A stretch of 64,000 nucleotides of DNA from Seramator thermalis (GCF_004138125.1 NZ_RXHS01000010.1:62001-126000), one strand, 5' to 3'; positions 7,861 to 16,856 are shown, counted from the stretch's first letter. Notes: generated by a model from the sequence alone, not told the origin. Made by a program: numbers and translations.

Positions 7861-9174
7861 CTATTTTTCTCTGAAAAATATGTTGATGGGTGTGCCGGTG
7901 AAGTCCCAGTTTTCACGCATCCTGTTCTCGATAAATCGGCGATAAGGTTCTTTGACCCATTGAGGCAGATTGCAGAAGAATACGAAACTTGGCACAGAGG
8001 TATTGGGCAATTGAGTTACATACTTTATTTTGATATACTTTCCTTTGTTGGACGGCGGAGGAGTTTGCTCGATGATAGGAAGCATCACTTCATTGAGTTT
8101 GTGTGTGGGCACTCTCCGTTGTTTATTTTGATACACCATTTTGGCCGTATCCATCACTTTCAGTATGCGCTGTTTGGTGAGCGCCGATCCGAAAATAATT
8201 GGAAAATCGGTGAAAGGAGCAAAACGATTCCGAATGGCATTTTCAAAAGTTTTTATCACAATGTTGTCTTTTTCTTCCACCAAATCCCACTTGTTGACCA
8301 AAACTACCACTCCGTTACGGTTTTTCTGAATAATCGAAAAAATACTCAAGTCCTGACTTTCAATACCTCGCGTTGCATCGAGGAGCAAAATGGAAACATC
8401 GGCATTTTCGATGGCACGAATGGACCGAATCACCGAAAAATACTCCAACTCTTCCGTAACCTTCGATTTTTTGCGAATTCCGGCGGTATCGATCAGATAA
8501 AAATCCATCCCGAATTTGTTGTATCGGGTATAAATAGAGTCGCGCGTGGTTCCGGCAATATCGGTTACGATGTTCCGATCTTCACCCATCAAGGCATTTA
8601 TTATCGACGATTTGCCTGCATTCGGCCTTCCTACAACTGCAAACTTCGGGATATCGGCCAACGGTTCTTCCTCGCTTTGCTTCGAAAACAACGAAAGAAT
8701 CCGATCCAACAAATCACCCGTTCCCAAGCCATTAACTGCCGAAACGCTGAACGGATCGCCCAATCCGAGCGAATAAAATTCGGCAGATTGATGTCCCAAT
8801 TCAAAATTATCGGCTTTGTTGGATACCACAATAACCGGCTTACCCGACTTGCGCAGTATCGAAGCAACACCGTTGTCCAGATCGGTCAACCCGTTGGTAA
8901 CATCCACTACAAACAGAATTACATCCGCCTCTTCAATAGCAACGCGTACCTGTTTATTGATTTCGTCCTCCATCACATCATCGGAGTTTACAACCCAACC
9001 GCCGGTATCGACGATCGAAAATTCCTGTCCTCCCCACTGAACTTTGCCATACTGGCGATCACGAGTGGTGCCGGCTGCTTCGCTCACAATTGCCCGTCGA
9101 GTTTGTGTCAGTCGATTGAACAAAGTCGATTTGCCCACATTGGGGCGTCCCACGATAGCTACTATATTTTGCAT
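7861..9174 (-). CDS. der: Ribosome biogenesis GTPase Der (EngA)
   Basis: 437 residues, the normal length. It has two tandem GTPase domains, which is unique to this family: G1 motifs GRPNVGKST (about residue 8) and GRPNAGKSS (about residue 181), G3 motifs DTGG and DTAG, and G4 motifs SNKAD and NKWD. A C-terminal KH-like domain follows. Der acts in late assembly of the 50S subunit in the cytoplasm. It lies 19 bases downstream of era on the same strand, so the two probably form an era-der operon. Confidence 0.97.
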   Translation of the reverse strand: MQNIVAIVGRPNVGKSTLFNRLTQTRRAIVSEAAGTTRDRQYGKVQWGGQEFSIVDTGGWVVNSDDVMEDEINKQVRVAIEEADVILFVVDVTNGLTDLDNGVASILRKSGKPVIVVSNKADNFELGHQSAEFYSLGLGDPFSVSAVNGLGTGDLLDRILSLFSKQSEEEPLADIPKFAVVGRPNAGKSSIINALMGEDRNIVTDIAGTTRDSIYTRYNKFGMDFYLIDTAGIRKKSKVTEELEYFSVIRSIRAIENADVSILLLDATRGIESQDLSIFSIIQKNRNGVVVLVNKWDLVEEKDNIVIKTFENAIRNRFAPFTDFPIIFGSALTKQRILKVMDTAKMVYQNKQRRVPTHKLNEVMLPIIEQTPPPSNKGKYIKIKYVTQLPNTSVPSFVFFCNLPQWVKEPYRRFIENRMRENWDFTGTPINIFFREK

Positions 9175-9193
9175 AAATTTTTGTCTGATTTGT

Positions 9194-10090
9194 TTATGAA
9201 TCGAGTTTGTACCCGAAAGCCTTCAACATGTTGTCGCGATTGCGCCAATCCTTTTCTACCTTGACGTATAATTCGAGAAAAACCTTTTTTTCGAAAAAAT
9301 GTTCGATATCTTTGCGAGCCATTGTCCCCAGTTTCTTTAGCGATTCGCCTTTGTGCCCGATTACGATGCCTTTTTGCGAATCACGCTCAACCAAAATAAT
9401 AGCGCGAATGCGAAGGAGGTCCTGTTCGTCCTTAAATTCTTCCACCACAACTTCAATCGAATAGGGCACTTCCTTTTGATAAAGCAAAAGCGCTTTTTCG
9501 CGAATAATTTCTGTTACGAAAAACCGGGCAGGCTTGTCAGTCAAAGCATCTTTCTCAAAATAGGGTGGCGATTCGGGCAACAACTCGAGAATGCGTTCTT
9601 CAACGCGATCCACCTCAAAATTGTTACTTGCCGAAATCGGATAAATTTCGGCTTTTGGCAACAATAAATGCCACTGCTCCACCATCTTCTCCAACTCTGT
9701 CTGCGAAGTCAGGTCTATTTTGTTGATCAGCAACAGCACCGGCATATCGAGTTGTTGCACCCGTGCAAGAAAATCGTCGTTCTTGTCAATTTTCTCCACC
9801 ACGTCGGTAACATACAGCAACACATCGGCATCATCAAGAGCCGATAATGAAAAATTGAGCATCTGCTCCTGCAGCTTGTAATTGGGACGCAGCACTCCCG
9901 GCGTATCCGAATAAACCACCTGATAATCGGGTTTGTTGACAATGCCGATGATGCGGTGGCGCGTAGTTTGTGCCTTCGCCGTAATAATCGACAGTTTTTC
10001 CCCGACCAAACGGTTCATTAAAGTCGATTTGCCCACATTGGGATTCCCAACGATATTCACAAAACCGGAATGATGCTTTTTTTCTTCCAT
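9194..10090 (-). CDS. era: GTPase Era
   Basis: 298 residues. The N-terminal GTPase domain has G1 GNPNVGKST (about residues 15-23), the Era switch I region TTRHRI, G3 DTPG and G4 NKID. The C-terminal KH domain carries [13 protein letters not shown], which binds the 3' end of 16S rRNA during 30S maturation. It is the first gene of the era-der pair. A -7 element lies 56 bases upstream. Confidence 0.97.
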   Translation of the reverse strand: MEEKKHHSGFVNIVGNPNVGKSTLMNRLVGEKLSIITAKAQTTRHRIIGIVNKPDYQVVYSDTPGVLRPNYKLQEQMLNFSLSALDDADVLLYVTDVVEKIDKNDDFLARVQQLDMPVLLLINKIDLTSQTELEKMVEQWHLLLPKAEIYPISASNNFEVDRVEERILELLPESPPYFEKDALTDKPARFFVTEIIREKALLLYQKEVPYSIEVVVEEFKDEQDLLRIRAIILVERDSQKGIVIGHKGESLKKLGTMARKDIEHFFEKKVFLELYVKVEKDWRNRDNMLKAFGYKLDS

Positions 10091-10145
10091 GAAAATGTAT
10101 CTGCAGTTTTTCTACGCCAAAACAGTCGTTGTTTGTTTTGCGCTG

Positions 10146-10153
10146 CAAAGGTA
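10146..10153 (-). promoter_or_regulatory. -7 element TACCTTTG for era-der
   Basis: Exact TAnnTTTG match on the minus strand. It predicts a start near 10139 and a leader of about 50 bases before the era ATG. Confidence 0.55.
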
Positions 10154-10347
10154 CGAAAATTAGCGAATTATAGAAAATGTTCAATGTCGAGCGAATATTT
10201 TCCGGTCGATTTTCGCAGATAACTGCTAATTTTTTCTTGCCATCCGGCTTGTTCAAGTTTAGCGTCAGCGTAACTTGGACGCAAAACGACAGGCAGTTTA
10301 TCAACTGTCGTTGTTTCCGGCACAAGTTCGAAAACTTGAGCTATTAG

Positions 10348-10449
10348 AGAAGAAGTGAAGAAGTTGGAAGAGAAGAAGTCAGAAGAGAAGAAGTCAGAAG
10401 AGAAGAAGTCAGAAGTGAAGAAGTCAGAAGTGAAGAAGTCAGAAGTGGA
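10348..10449. repeat. Short tandem repeat, unit about 15 bp (AGAAGAAGTCAGAAG)
   Basis: Six or so consecutive units of GAAGAAGTCAGAAG with small changes (GAAGTGAAGAAGTTGGAAG at the left edge, GTCAGAAGTGGAG at the right). The same motif occurs singly before most copies of element B (for example at about 335-352), so this is a local expansion of the B-flanking linker. Confidence 0.75.
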
Positions 10450-10455
10450 GGAATA

Positions 10456-10585
10456 TCATAACCCCTGCACTGCCTGACGGCAGCGCTTGTCCCCTTATCT
10501 TAAGGGGACTGTTATATGGCAAGTGTGATCCGACCCCCCTCTTAATATAAGAGGGGGTACCGCCGAAGGCGGGGAGGTGTTATGA
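10456..10585. repeat. Element B, copy 5
   Basis: 130 bp with intact ends. The second large hairpin is slightly altered (CCCCTCTTAATATAAGAGGGG), which keeps the pairing of the arms. It follows the 15-bp tandem repeat directly. Confidence 0.8.
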
Positions 10586-10761
10586 TGTAATGGAGAATTG
10601 AGAATTTAAGAAGTTAGAAATGGGAATTTTAAATTACAAATTTTCGTTTTGTTTGTTCGCTTTTTGCCGGCATGGATATTCGTCGGAAACCTGCCCGGAA
10701 GGCAGGACATTTATTCGCCACGAAGGCGCAAAGACGCGAAGTCGGCTTCGTCCTCAGAATA

Positions 10762-10891
10762 TCATAACCCTTGTGCTGCCTGGCGGCAGCACTTGTCCCC
10801 TTAAGATAAGGGGACGGTTTAGGTGAGGATACCATAATTACTCCCCTCTTAAGATAAGAGGGGTACCGCCGGAGGCGGGGAGGTGTTATGA
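10762..10891. repeat. Element B, copy 6 (one hairpin inverted)
   Basis: 130 bp. The hairpin at 10795-10815 reads GTCCCCTTAAGATAAGGGGAC, while copies 1-5 read GTCCCCTTATCTTAAGGGGAC: the stem is the same and the inner five bases are reverse-complemented, as expected after inversion of the hairpin. The gene remnant at 10922 begins 31 bases further on. Confidence 0.8.
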
Positions 10892-10921
10892 TGTAATGGA
10901 TAATTCTTCCGGATAATTCCG

Positions 10922-11113
10922 AATATTAGTTGGAGTAAAAATGAAGGTTTTAGTTTTGAAATTTCGATTATTGTTGGAATATCGGATATTGCATGTACAC
11001 AGGCAGATATTGGATATAACTTTAAAGGAAAAGACTTTAATTTTTATGTAGGTGCTACAGCTCCATTTAATCTATCGGTAAAAAAATCGTTATGTGAGGA
11101 AAAGGAAAAATAA
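10922..11113 (+). pseudogene. 3' remnant of an unrecognised gene
   Basis: An open frame of 64 codons without an ATG and with a stop codon a few codons upstream, where the repeat DNA begins. It reads NISWSKNEGFSFEISIIVG and goes on through QADIGYNFKGKDFNFYVGATAPF to a charged end (CEEKEK). The beta-strand-like pattern suggests the C-terminal part of a secreted or barrel-like protein. It directly follows element B copy 6, so the 5' part was probably lost by rearrangement. The family is not recognised. Confidence 0.55.
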
Positions 11114-11246
11114 ACCGGACACATATCGTTATCAACCTATTAAATATTTCAGGTATTTGATTTATAGCTTCATGATCAGAATAAACCTCTGTAAAATACT
11201 TCGTATCTACTACACACCGCAGACCTGACGAGTGGCGAAGAAATAC

Positions 11247-11254
11247 TACCTTTG
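11247..11254 (+). promoter_or_regulatory. -7 element TACCTTTG for the TrmH-family gene
   Basis: Exact TAnnTTTG match 28 bases upstream of the start codon. A strong ribosome binding site, AGGAGGAGG, follows at about 11266-11274, which fixes the ATG at 11282. Confidence 0.6.
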
Positions 11255-11281
11255 TGTTTCAAATAGGAGGAGGAAATCAAT

Positions 11282-12034
11282 ATGTCGCTCAGTAAGAATA
11301 AAATCAAATACATTCAGTCGCTCAAAGATAAAAAGAATCGGATGGAGCATGGAACTTTTGTGGCGGAAGGCCTTAAGACCGTTTCCGATTTGCTCTGCTC
11401 ATGCCATTGTCAATTGATAGCCGGCTTGCCTGAAGCAATAAAACAAATAAATCTACCCGAAAATGTCGAAGAAATTGTGTTGGCGACTGAGGACGAATTA
11501 AAGAAAGCCACATTTTTTAAAACGCCTCCTCCGATTATTGGCGTTTTTTACCAGCCGACAGCAAATATCGTTGATCTTGATTTGAAAACGAATTTGGTGT
11601 TGGCTCTCGACGGAATTCAAGATCCGGGCAATTTGGGAACGATCGTACGTTTGGCCGACTGGTTTGGCATTGAGCATATTTTTTGTTCGGACGATAGTGC
11701 TGACATTTATCAGCCAAAAGCGGTGCAATCCACTATGGGGGCCATAGCCCGCGTAAAAATCTGCTATGTGAATTTATTCGATTTCTTGTCGGAAAAAACG
11801 GGGATACCGATCTATGGCACCTTCCTCGAAGGGAAGAACATATATCAAACTCCTCTCGCCGGTCATGGTGTTGTTGTGATGGGTAACGAAGGAAACGGAA
11901 TACGTCCCGATGTTCAGTCACTCATTAGCGAAAAACTATACATTCCCAATTACCCGCCTCATCGACCGACTTCTGAGTCGTTGAATGTGGCAGTAGCTAC
12001 AGCAATTGTGTGTTCGGAATTCAGGAGGAGATAA
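11282..12034 (+). CDS. TrmH/SpoU-family RNA 2'-O-methyltransferase
   Basis: 250 residues. The N-terminal substrate-binding domain (SLSKNKIKYIQSLKDKKNR) is followed by a SPOUT knot domain with the three family motifs: LDGIQDPGNLGTIVRLADWFG (motif 1, Asn and Arg), VVMGNEGNGI (motif 2) and RPTSESLNVAVATAI (motif 3, SAM binding). It transfers a methyl group from SAM to a ribose in rRNA or tRNA; which site is modified cannot be told from sequence. It converges on tRNA-His. The ribosome binding site is strong. Confidence 0.9.
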   Translation: MSLSKNKIKYIQSLKDKKNRMEHGTFVAEGLKTVSDLLCSCHCQLIAGLPEAIKQINLPENVEEIVLATEDELKKATFFKTPPPIIGVFYQPTANIVDLDLKTNLVLALDGIQDPGNLGTIVRLADWFGIEHIFCSDDSADIYQPKAVQSTMGAIARVKICYVNLFDFLSEKTGIPIYGTFLEGKNIYQTPLAGHGVVVMGNEGNGIRPDVQSLISEKLYIPNYPPHRPTSESLNVAVATAIVCSEFRRR

Positions 12035-12066
12035 TAAAAAATCACGTATGAAAGAAATACGTGATT
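12035..12066 (-). terminator. Terminator of tRNA-His
   Basis: A 10-bp stem, AATCACGTAT/ATACGTGATT (12040-12049 and 12057-12066), is followed on the minus strand by a T run (A run at 12036-12041 on the plus strand). It lies about 40 bases past the tRNA 3' end and may also limit read-through from the methyltransferase gene. Confidence 0.75.
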
Positions 12067-12107
12067 ACCTAAAACAGATCTATATTATATTTGAATTTGT
12101 GGAGTGG

Positions 12108-12182
12108 GGTGGAGGATGGGGCTCGAACCCACGACCTACGGAACCACAATCCGTCGCTCTAACCAGCTGAGCTACATCCACC
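12108..12182 (-). tRNA. trnH: tRNA-His (anticodon GTG)
   Basis: 75 bases including the encoded extra G at -1 that marks tRNA-His and pairs with discriminator C73. D stem GCTC/GAGC, anticodon stem ACGGA/TCCGT with loop TTGTGGT, and T loop TTCGAGC are all in place. The acceptor stem has a U6-C67 mismatch and the T stem a G-U end pair. CCA follows the discriminator (12105-12107), either encoded or by chance, since tRNA-Phe in this window has none. Confidence 0.93.
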
Positions 12183-12195
12183 GTGTTTGCGGGTG

Positions 12196-12227
12196 CAAAG
12201 ATAAATATTTTTTTGCAACAATACAAA
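12196..12227 (-). promoter_or_regulatory. Promoter of tRNA-His (-33 TTTG, -7 TATCTTTG)
   Basis: On the minus strand TTTG (12224-12227) and TATCTTTG (12196-12203) are 20 bases apart, the consensus spacing in Bacteroidota. Transcription would start near 12189, seven bases before the tRNA. Confidence 0.8.
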
Positions 12228-12283
12228 ATCGTCCGTTTTTTTCAAAATAAAATAAATTCGACTGCAATTCGACAAAAAAAATG

Positions 12284-12291
12284 TATTTTTG
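12284..12291 (+). promoter_or_regulatory. -7 element TATTTTTG for the bifunctional nuclease gene
   Basis: Exact TAnnTTTG match. The upstream TTG at 12289, which could extend the reading frame, lies inside this element, so it cannot be the start codon. The position supports translation from the GTG at 12319. Confidence 0.6.
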
Positions 12292-12318
12292 AAGTGTAAA
12301 GTTTGTAAAATAAAAAAC

Positions 12319-12918
12319 GTGACCAAGAAAGTTAAACTATCGATACTCGGAATTTCGTTCAGCCAGGTTCAGGCGGGTGCTTATGCTCTCATTTTTGCCG
12401 AAGAAAACGGAATCAGGCGTTTGCCCATTGTCATTGGCACGCCCGAAGCCCAATCTATTGCCATTGTGATGGAAAATATCAAACCGCCACGCCCCTTGTC
12501 GCATGATTTGATTTATACTATCTTTCAAAAGTTGGATATCGAATTGAAAGAAGTATTTATCTACAAGTTCGAAGAAGGCGCATTCTTTTCCGAGCTGCTC
12601 CTGCTGCAAAATGGCCGCGAATACCGTATCGATTCACGCACGTCGGATGCTGTGGCCATTGCCATGCGTACACATTCGCCAATATATACTACCGAAGAAA
12701 TCATGCAAAATATGGCTATCGTTTTCGACGAAAACGCGCCGTTCGATGCTCCCGAAAACACTGTCCCAAGAGAAAAAGAAAATAATCGGTCGGACGATTT
12801 GTCCATGTTTTCGACAGATGAACTAAAATCTAAGCTGGAAGAGGCGGTGAAGGATGAAAACTACGAATTGGCAACCCGTCTGCGTGACGAAATTAAAAAG
12901 AGGGAACATCATTCTTAA
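12319..12918 (+). CDS. Bifunctional nuclease (BFN/DUF151) domain protein with C-terminal UVR motif
   Basis: 199 residues from GTG at 12319. An N-terminal BFN domain (KVKLSILGISFSQVQAGAYAL, then RRLPIVIGTPEAQSIAI, then REYRIDSRTSDAVAIAMR) occupies about 130 residues. A short charged linker leads to a C-terminal UvrB/UvrC motif (LKSKLEEAVKDENYELATRL). BFN proteins have been reported with DNase/RNase activity; the cellular role here is unknown. It is the first gene of a plus-strand run with rsmE (gap 11 bases). The GTG start is chosen because the -7 promoter element overlaps any earlier start. Confidence 0.85.
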   Translation: MTKKVKLSILGISFSQVQAGAYALIFAEENGIRRLPIVIGTPEAQSIAIVMENIKPPRPLSHDLIYTIFQKLDIELKEVFIYKFEEGAFFSELLLLQNGREYRIDSRTSDAVAIAMRTHSPIYTTEEIMQNMAIVFDENAPFDAPENTVPREKENNRSDDLSMFSTDELKSKLEEAVKDENYELATRLRDEIKKREHHS

Positions 12919-12929
12919 GAGGATTTCTT

Positions 12930-13682
12930 ATGTCTGACTCAATTTTTTTTGCTCCCGATATTCGTCAACATCCGTTTTTGACGGAAGACGAATCGCAACA
13001 TTGTGTCAAGGTGCTTCGGATGAAAGAGGGGGCGCAGATCGTTGTCACAGACGGAAAAGGATTTTTTTACGATTGTACGCTTTTGCAAGCTCATCCCAAA
13101 CGATGCGCTGTCGGCATTGACAGAGTTACCCAAATAGACAAAACCCGGAACGAACATATTCATATTGCATTTGCTCCCGTAAAAAATATGGATCGCAACG
13201 AATGGTTTGCGGAAAAGGCTACCGAAATAGGTGTGGACGAAATCACCCTGTTGCAATGCCGATTTTCGGAACGAAAAGAAATGAAAACGGATCGATTGAA
13301 TAAAATTATCGTTTCGGCCATGAAGCAGTCGCAACAGGCTTATCTCCCCAAACTAAATCCGATGATAGATTTCGGCCATTTCGTTCGAAGTAGCTTTGAA
13401 GGGCAAAAATTCGTCGCACACTGTTATCAGACGCCCAAAACATTGTTGGCAAAAGCATATCGGCCAAACGAAGATGTTCTTATTTTGATTGGGCCGGAAG
13501 GCGATTTCAGTGAAGAAGAAGTGCACTTGGCCATGGACGGCGGATTTCTTCCGGTGAGTTTGGGCGAGAACAGACTTCGCACCGAAACCGCCTGTTTGGC
13601 TGCAGTACACACCATTCATGTAATCGATCAAATTAATCCTTCAAGTCACTTACAAAACTCTACTAATCCTATACTAAAATGA
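12930..13682 (+). CDS. rsmE: 16S rRNA (uracil-1498-N3)-methyltransferase RsmE
   Basis: 250 residues. It has an N-terminal PUA-like barrel (HCVKVLRMKEGAQIVVTDGKG) and a C-terminal SPOUT methyltransferase domain with LIGPEGDFSEEEV and LGENRLRTETACLAAVHTI, the SAM-binding knot typical of RsmE. It methylates U1498 in the 30S decoding region. The stop codon overlaps the start of the following gene by 4 bases (ATGA). Confidence 0.95.
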   Translation: MSDSIFFAPDIRQHPFLTEDESQHCVKVLRMKEGAQIVVTDGKGFFYDCTLLQAHPKRCAVGIDRVTQIDKTRNEHIHIAFAPVKNMDRNEWFAEKATEIGVDEITLLQCRFSERKEMKTDRLNKIIVSAMKQSQQAYLPKLNPMIDFGHFVRSSFEGQKFVAHCYQTPKTLLAKAYRPNEDVLILIGPEGDFSEEEVHLAMDGGFLPVSLGENRLRTETACLAAVHTIHVIDQINPSSHLQNSTNPILK

Positions 13683-15250
13683 AAAAGGTTTTAATGACAC
13701 TCTGCATCTTGTCGGTGTTGTTTGTAATCGCTTGTAACAACAATAAAGCACAAAACGACGAACTTCCACGAATTGCCATTTGTGGATTGGCCATCGAATC
13801 GAGTACTTTTTCACCGGCTACAACCGGCGAAGAAGCTTTTAAAGCAAGAGTTGGCGATAGCGTTTTCACATACTATCCGTTTTTCGCACCCGATTCGGGA
13901 GTTATCAACCGGGCACATTGGATTCCGACGCTTCGGGGACATGCCATGCCGGGAGGTATCGTGACACGGGAAGCTTACGAATCGCTTGTGAACAAAACAC
14001 TGGCCATGCTTAAAGATGCTTTCCCGCTCGACGGCATATTTTTCGATATACACGGAGCCATGAGTGTGCAGGGATTCGACGATCCCGAAGGAGATTTCAT
14101 TGTTCGCATTCGCGATCTGGTAGGCACGGATGTGCTTATTTCTACCTCTATGGACTTGCACGGCTGCGTTTCGCAACGATTGGCTCAAAACACCGATTTG
14201 ATCACCTGTTACAGAATGGCTCCTCATGAGGATGCCGTCGTTTCGAAAAAAAGAGCGGTAACCAATCTGCTCGAGCGACTTGAGACAAAAAAAGGAAAAC
14301 CGGCTTATAAGGCATGGATAGCCGTACCCATATTGCTTCCGGGCGAAAAAACGAGTACCCGTGTAGAACCGGGAAAAAGTTTATATGCTCAAATCCCATC
14401 GGTGATCGATCAAGACAAGGTAATCGATGCCTCGATTTGGATGTCCTATCCTTGGGCTGATGAACCCCGTAACCACGGGGTTGTGATGGCTTATGGTGAT
14501 GATAAGGACGCAGTGGCGGCCGCGGCCGAAAAATTGGCAAGCCATTTTTGGAATGTCCGCAAGCAATTCGATTTTGTGGCTCCCACAACTACGCTCGAAG
14601 ATGCGCTCGACAAGGCCCTGTCGAGTGATAAAAAGCCTTTTATTATCAGTGATATGGGCGATAATCCGACGGCCGGAGGTGCCGGCGACGTTACCTGGAC
14701 GCTGACGGAAATATTTAAGCGTCCCGAGTTTAAATCCGGAGGTAAAAAGACATTGATTTACGCCTCGATTCCGGGACCGGAATTTGTGAAGAAGGCAAAG
14801 GAGATCGGTATCGGCGGAAAGATTGATGCCACGGCCGGTGCGGCTATCGATCATCGTTATGCAGGGCCTGTTCGCCTGCAGGGCGAGATTACGGCAATCA
14901 GGGAAGGCGATATTGATGCCAAAACCGAAGTGGTGGTTAAATGCGGAAATATTTCGGTGATCGTAACCGAGAGACGGAAAGGCTATCACAAAGAAAAAGA
15001 TTTCACCGGTTTGGGATTGAATCCCCGCGAAACGGATATTTTGGTAGTAAAAATAGGCTATCTCGAGCCTGAACTTTACGCGATGCGTGGCGACTGGGTA
15101 ATGGCATCGACGCCGGGAGGGGTCGATCAGGATTTGTTCCGTTTACCCTACAAACGATTGCAGCGACCCATTTTTCCGCTCGACTCTACGATGGCTGATC
15201 CGGATTTGAAAGCGCTGTTCATTCCACTTTCGGATGTGATCAAACGATAA
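13679..15250 (+). CDS. MlrC-family (M81) metallopeptidase-like lipoprotein
   Basis: 523 residues. A lipoprotein signal (SVLFVIAC, Cys near residue 19) predicts membrane anchoring. The body is the MlrC/DUF1485 family, named for microcystinase C: metal-binding segments FFDIHGAM, TSMDLHGCVSQR and DMGDNPTAGGAGD are visible, and a C-terminal MlrC domain follows. The natural substrate is unknown; a periplasmic amidohydrolase or peptidase is likely. It overlaps rsmE by 4 bases and precedes nth by 9 bases, so all three are co-transcribed. Confidence 0.87.
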   Translation: MKKVLMTLCILSVLFVIACNNNKAQNDELPRIAICGLAIESSTFSPATTGEEAFKARVGDSVFTYYPFFAPDSGVINRAHWIPTLRGHAMPGGIVTREAYESLVNKTLAMLKDAFPLDGIFFDIHGAMSVQGFDDPEGDFIVRIRDLVGTDVLISTSMDLHGCVSQRLAQNTDLITCYRMAPHEDAVVSKKRAVTNLLERLETKKGKPAYKAWIAVPILLPGEKTSTRVEPGKSLYAQIPSVIDQDKVIDASIWMSYPWADEPRNHGVVMAYGDDKDAVAAAAEKLASHFWNVRKQFDFVAPTTTLEDALDKALSSDKKPFIISDMGDNPTAGGAGDVTWTLTEIFKRPEFKSGGKKTLIYASIPGPEFVKKAKEIGIGGKIDATAGAAIDHRYAGPVRLQGEITAIREGDIDAKTEVVVKCGNISVIVTERRKGYHKEKDFTGLGLNPRETDILVVKIGYLEPELYAMRGDWVMASTPGGVDQDLFRLPYKRLQRPIFPLDSTMADPDLKALFIPLSDVIKR

Positions 15251-15259
15251 CAGGGCGAA

Positions 15260-15925
15260 ATGACGAAAAAAGAGCGTTACCAAAACATCCTCGATTGGTT
15301 TGAAGCCAATGCCGAATCGTCGGAAACCGAGCTGCATTACGGCAATCCGTATCAACTGCTGATTGCCGTAATCCTTTCGGCTCAATGTACCGATAAACGG
15401 GTGAATATGATTACCCCTGCACTTTTTGAGGCATTTCCTACTCCCGAGGTGCTAGCGGCCTCATCGCCGGATGCCGTTTTCGAGTACATCAAATCATGCT
15501 CGTATCCGAACAATAAAGCAAAAAATCTGGTGAAAATGGCTCAAAAGCTGGTGAGCGATTTCGGTGGACAAGTCCCTTCGGACATCGAATCGTTGCTCAC
15601 CATTCCGGGAGTAGGGCGTAAAACGGCCAATGTGATGTTGGCCGTAGCTTTCGACACTCCGGCCATGCCGGTTGACACGCATGTTTTTCGCGTAGCAAAC
15701 CGTATAGGTTTGACCCATGATTCGAAAAGTCCTTTGGAAACCGAAAAGGAATTGGTGAAACACATTCCTGAACAAATTCTTTCGAAAGCCCATCACTGGC
15801 TGATTTTGCACGGCAGATACGTATGCACGGCCCGGAGTCCCAAATGCAACGAATGCGGGATTAATCGTTGGTGCAACTATTACGAGAAAAAGCTGTCGGA
15901 TAAAGTCGAAGAGAAAAAGAAATAG
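15260..15925 (+). CDS. nth: Endonuclease III (DNA glycosylase/AP lyase)
   Basis: 221 residues. The HhH-GPD fold is clear: IPGVGRKTANVMLAVAFD is the hairpin-helix-hairpin with the catalytic Lys, and the Asp in PVDTHVFRVANR is the second catalytic residue. The C-terminal [4Fe-4S] loop has Cys spaced as C-x6-C-x2-C-x5-C (CTARSPKCNECGINRWC). It removes oxidised pyrimidines in base excision repair. It ends a plus-strand operon and converges on nadK. Confidence 0.96.
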   Translation: MTKKERYQNILDWFEANAESSETELHYGNPYQLLIAVILSAQCTDKRVNMITPALFEAFPTPEVLAASSPDAVFEYIKSCSYPNNKAKNLVKMAQKLVSDFGGQVPSDIESLLTIPGVGRKTANVMLAVAFDTPAMPVDTHVFRVANRIGLTHDSKSPLETEKELVKHIPEQILSKAHHWLILHGRYVCTARSPKCNECGINRWCNYYEKKLSDKVEEKKK

Positions 15926-15956
15926 ATCGATGGATAACGCCTTTTGTTTCTCGTGT

Positions 15957-16856
15957 TTATTGTCGCCTTACATCTGCACCCCACATCAATTTGTCGCGAA
16001 GCGTTTCGAAAAAGGTATGCCCTGCCCGCCTGACTACTTTCAAGGTATAAGGTGCTTTATAAACATCGAGCTTGGTGTGTTGATCAAAAACCCGAGTTTG
16101 CCCGTCGAGCGAAAGCAGGAAAGTTCGGCTTCGGCTTGTTACCTGAAGCGAAATGCGGCTATTGTCATCCACCACTAATGGTCTTGAGGTAAGGTTGTGA
16201 GGTGCGATTGCCGTCAGAATAAAACTTGGGGTTGTGGGCGCCAAGATGGAACCACCAATACTGAGCGAATATGCAGTAGATCCTGTGGGAGTTGCAATCA
16301 CCAATCCGTCGGCCTGATAGGATGTCAGGTATTCGCCATTGATGCTCGCCTTGATGGACAGCATTGAGGCTGTATCCTGACGCAGAATGGAAACCTCGTT
16401 GAGTGCATGTATATTGAATCCTTGCGGGATATCTTCATCGTCGGTAGAAATTTCGAGCAGCGTTCGGTCCTCCACGTCGAAGCGATTTTGAAATATCTCG
16501 AGCAACGTAGCATCCATATCCTGAAAATTAATGGCTGCCAAAAAACCCAGTCGTCCGGTATTGATTCCCAAAACCGGAATTCCCTGATCGCCAACTGTTG
16601 CAGCGGTCCTCAGGAAAGTGCCATCGCCACCCACACTCACCACCATATCTACCGGAGGCATCACGTCGAATAGCAATGCCAATGGCCTTATTTTATTCTG
16701 AATTGGTGTGGAAAGCGAATAAAAAAAATTGTCGGGAAGATAAAGAGCGCCGCCAAGTCGTGAAATGGCCTCACAAGCAGCCGCAATCTGTTCTTCTGCT
16801 TTGTAGGTTCTGTCGGGGAAAGTACTTCCAAACAGTGCGAATTTCAAATTCTCCAT
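15957..16856 (-). CDS. nadK: NAD kinase
   Basis: About 299 residues from the Met at 16856 (MENLKFALFG); an earlier Met at 16871 adds five residues. Motifs: VSVGGDGTFLRTA (GGDGT, ATP/NAD binding and catalytic Asp), LGINTGRLGFLA, ADGLVIATPTGSTAYSLS. It makes NADP from NAD and ATP in the cytosol. It follows the small ACT-like gene at 16877 by about 20 bases, in an operon divergent from pdxJ. Confidence 0.96.
   Translation of the reverse strand: MENLKFALFGSTFPDRTYKAEEQIAAACEAISRLGGALYLPDNFFYSLSTPIQNKIRPLALLFDVMPPVDMVVSVGGDGTFLRTAATVGDQGIPVLGINTGRLGFLAAINFQDMDATLLEIFQNRFDVEDRTLLEISTDDEDIPQGFNIHALNEVSILRQDTASMLSIKASINGEYLTSYQADGLVIATPTGSTAYSLSIGGSILAPTTPSFILTAIAPHNLTSRPLVVDDNSRISLQVTSRSRTFLLSLDGQTRVFDQHTKLDVYKAPYTLKVVRRAGHTFFETLRDKLMWGADVRRQ

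Larger units (their letters stand above)
10154..11281. repeat. Gene-free repeat region upstream of era
   Basis: It holds small hairpins (ACGACAG/CTGTCGT at about 10286-10312; CAAGTT/AACTTG at about 10322-10338), a 15-16-bp tandem repeat (10348-10449), element B copies 5 and 6, a third copy of segment E (about 10624-10760), and a 64-codon gene remnant (10922-11113). The last 170 bases are the leader and promoter of the RNA methyltransferase gene. Confidence 0.8.

Noticed and set aside
7828-9264. 478-codon open frame opposite der
   Set aside because: It is antisense to a highly conserved GTPase gene over its whole length; the composition (many His, Arg, Phe) is that of a shadow frame.
12289-12318. 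TTG start extending the bifunctional nuclease protein by ten residues
   Set aside because: The TTG is part of the -7 promoter element, so it would not be in the transcript; the family N-terminus begins at the GTG.
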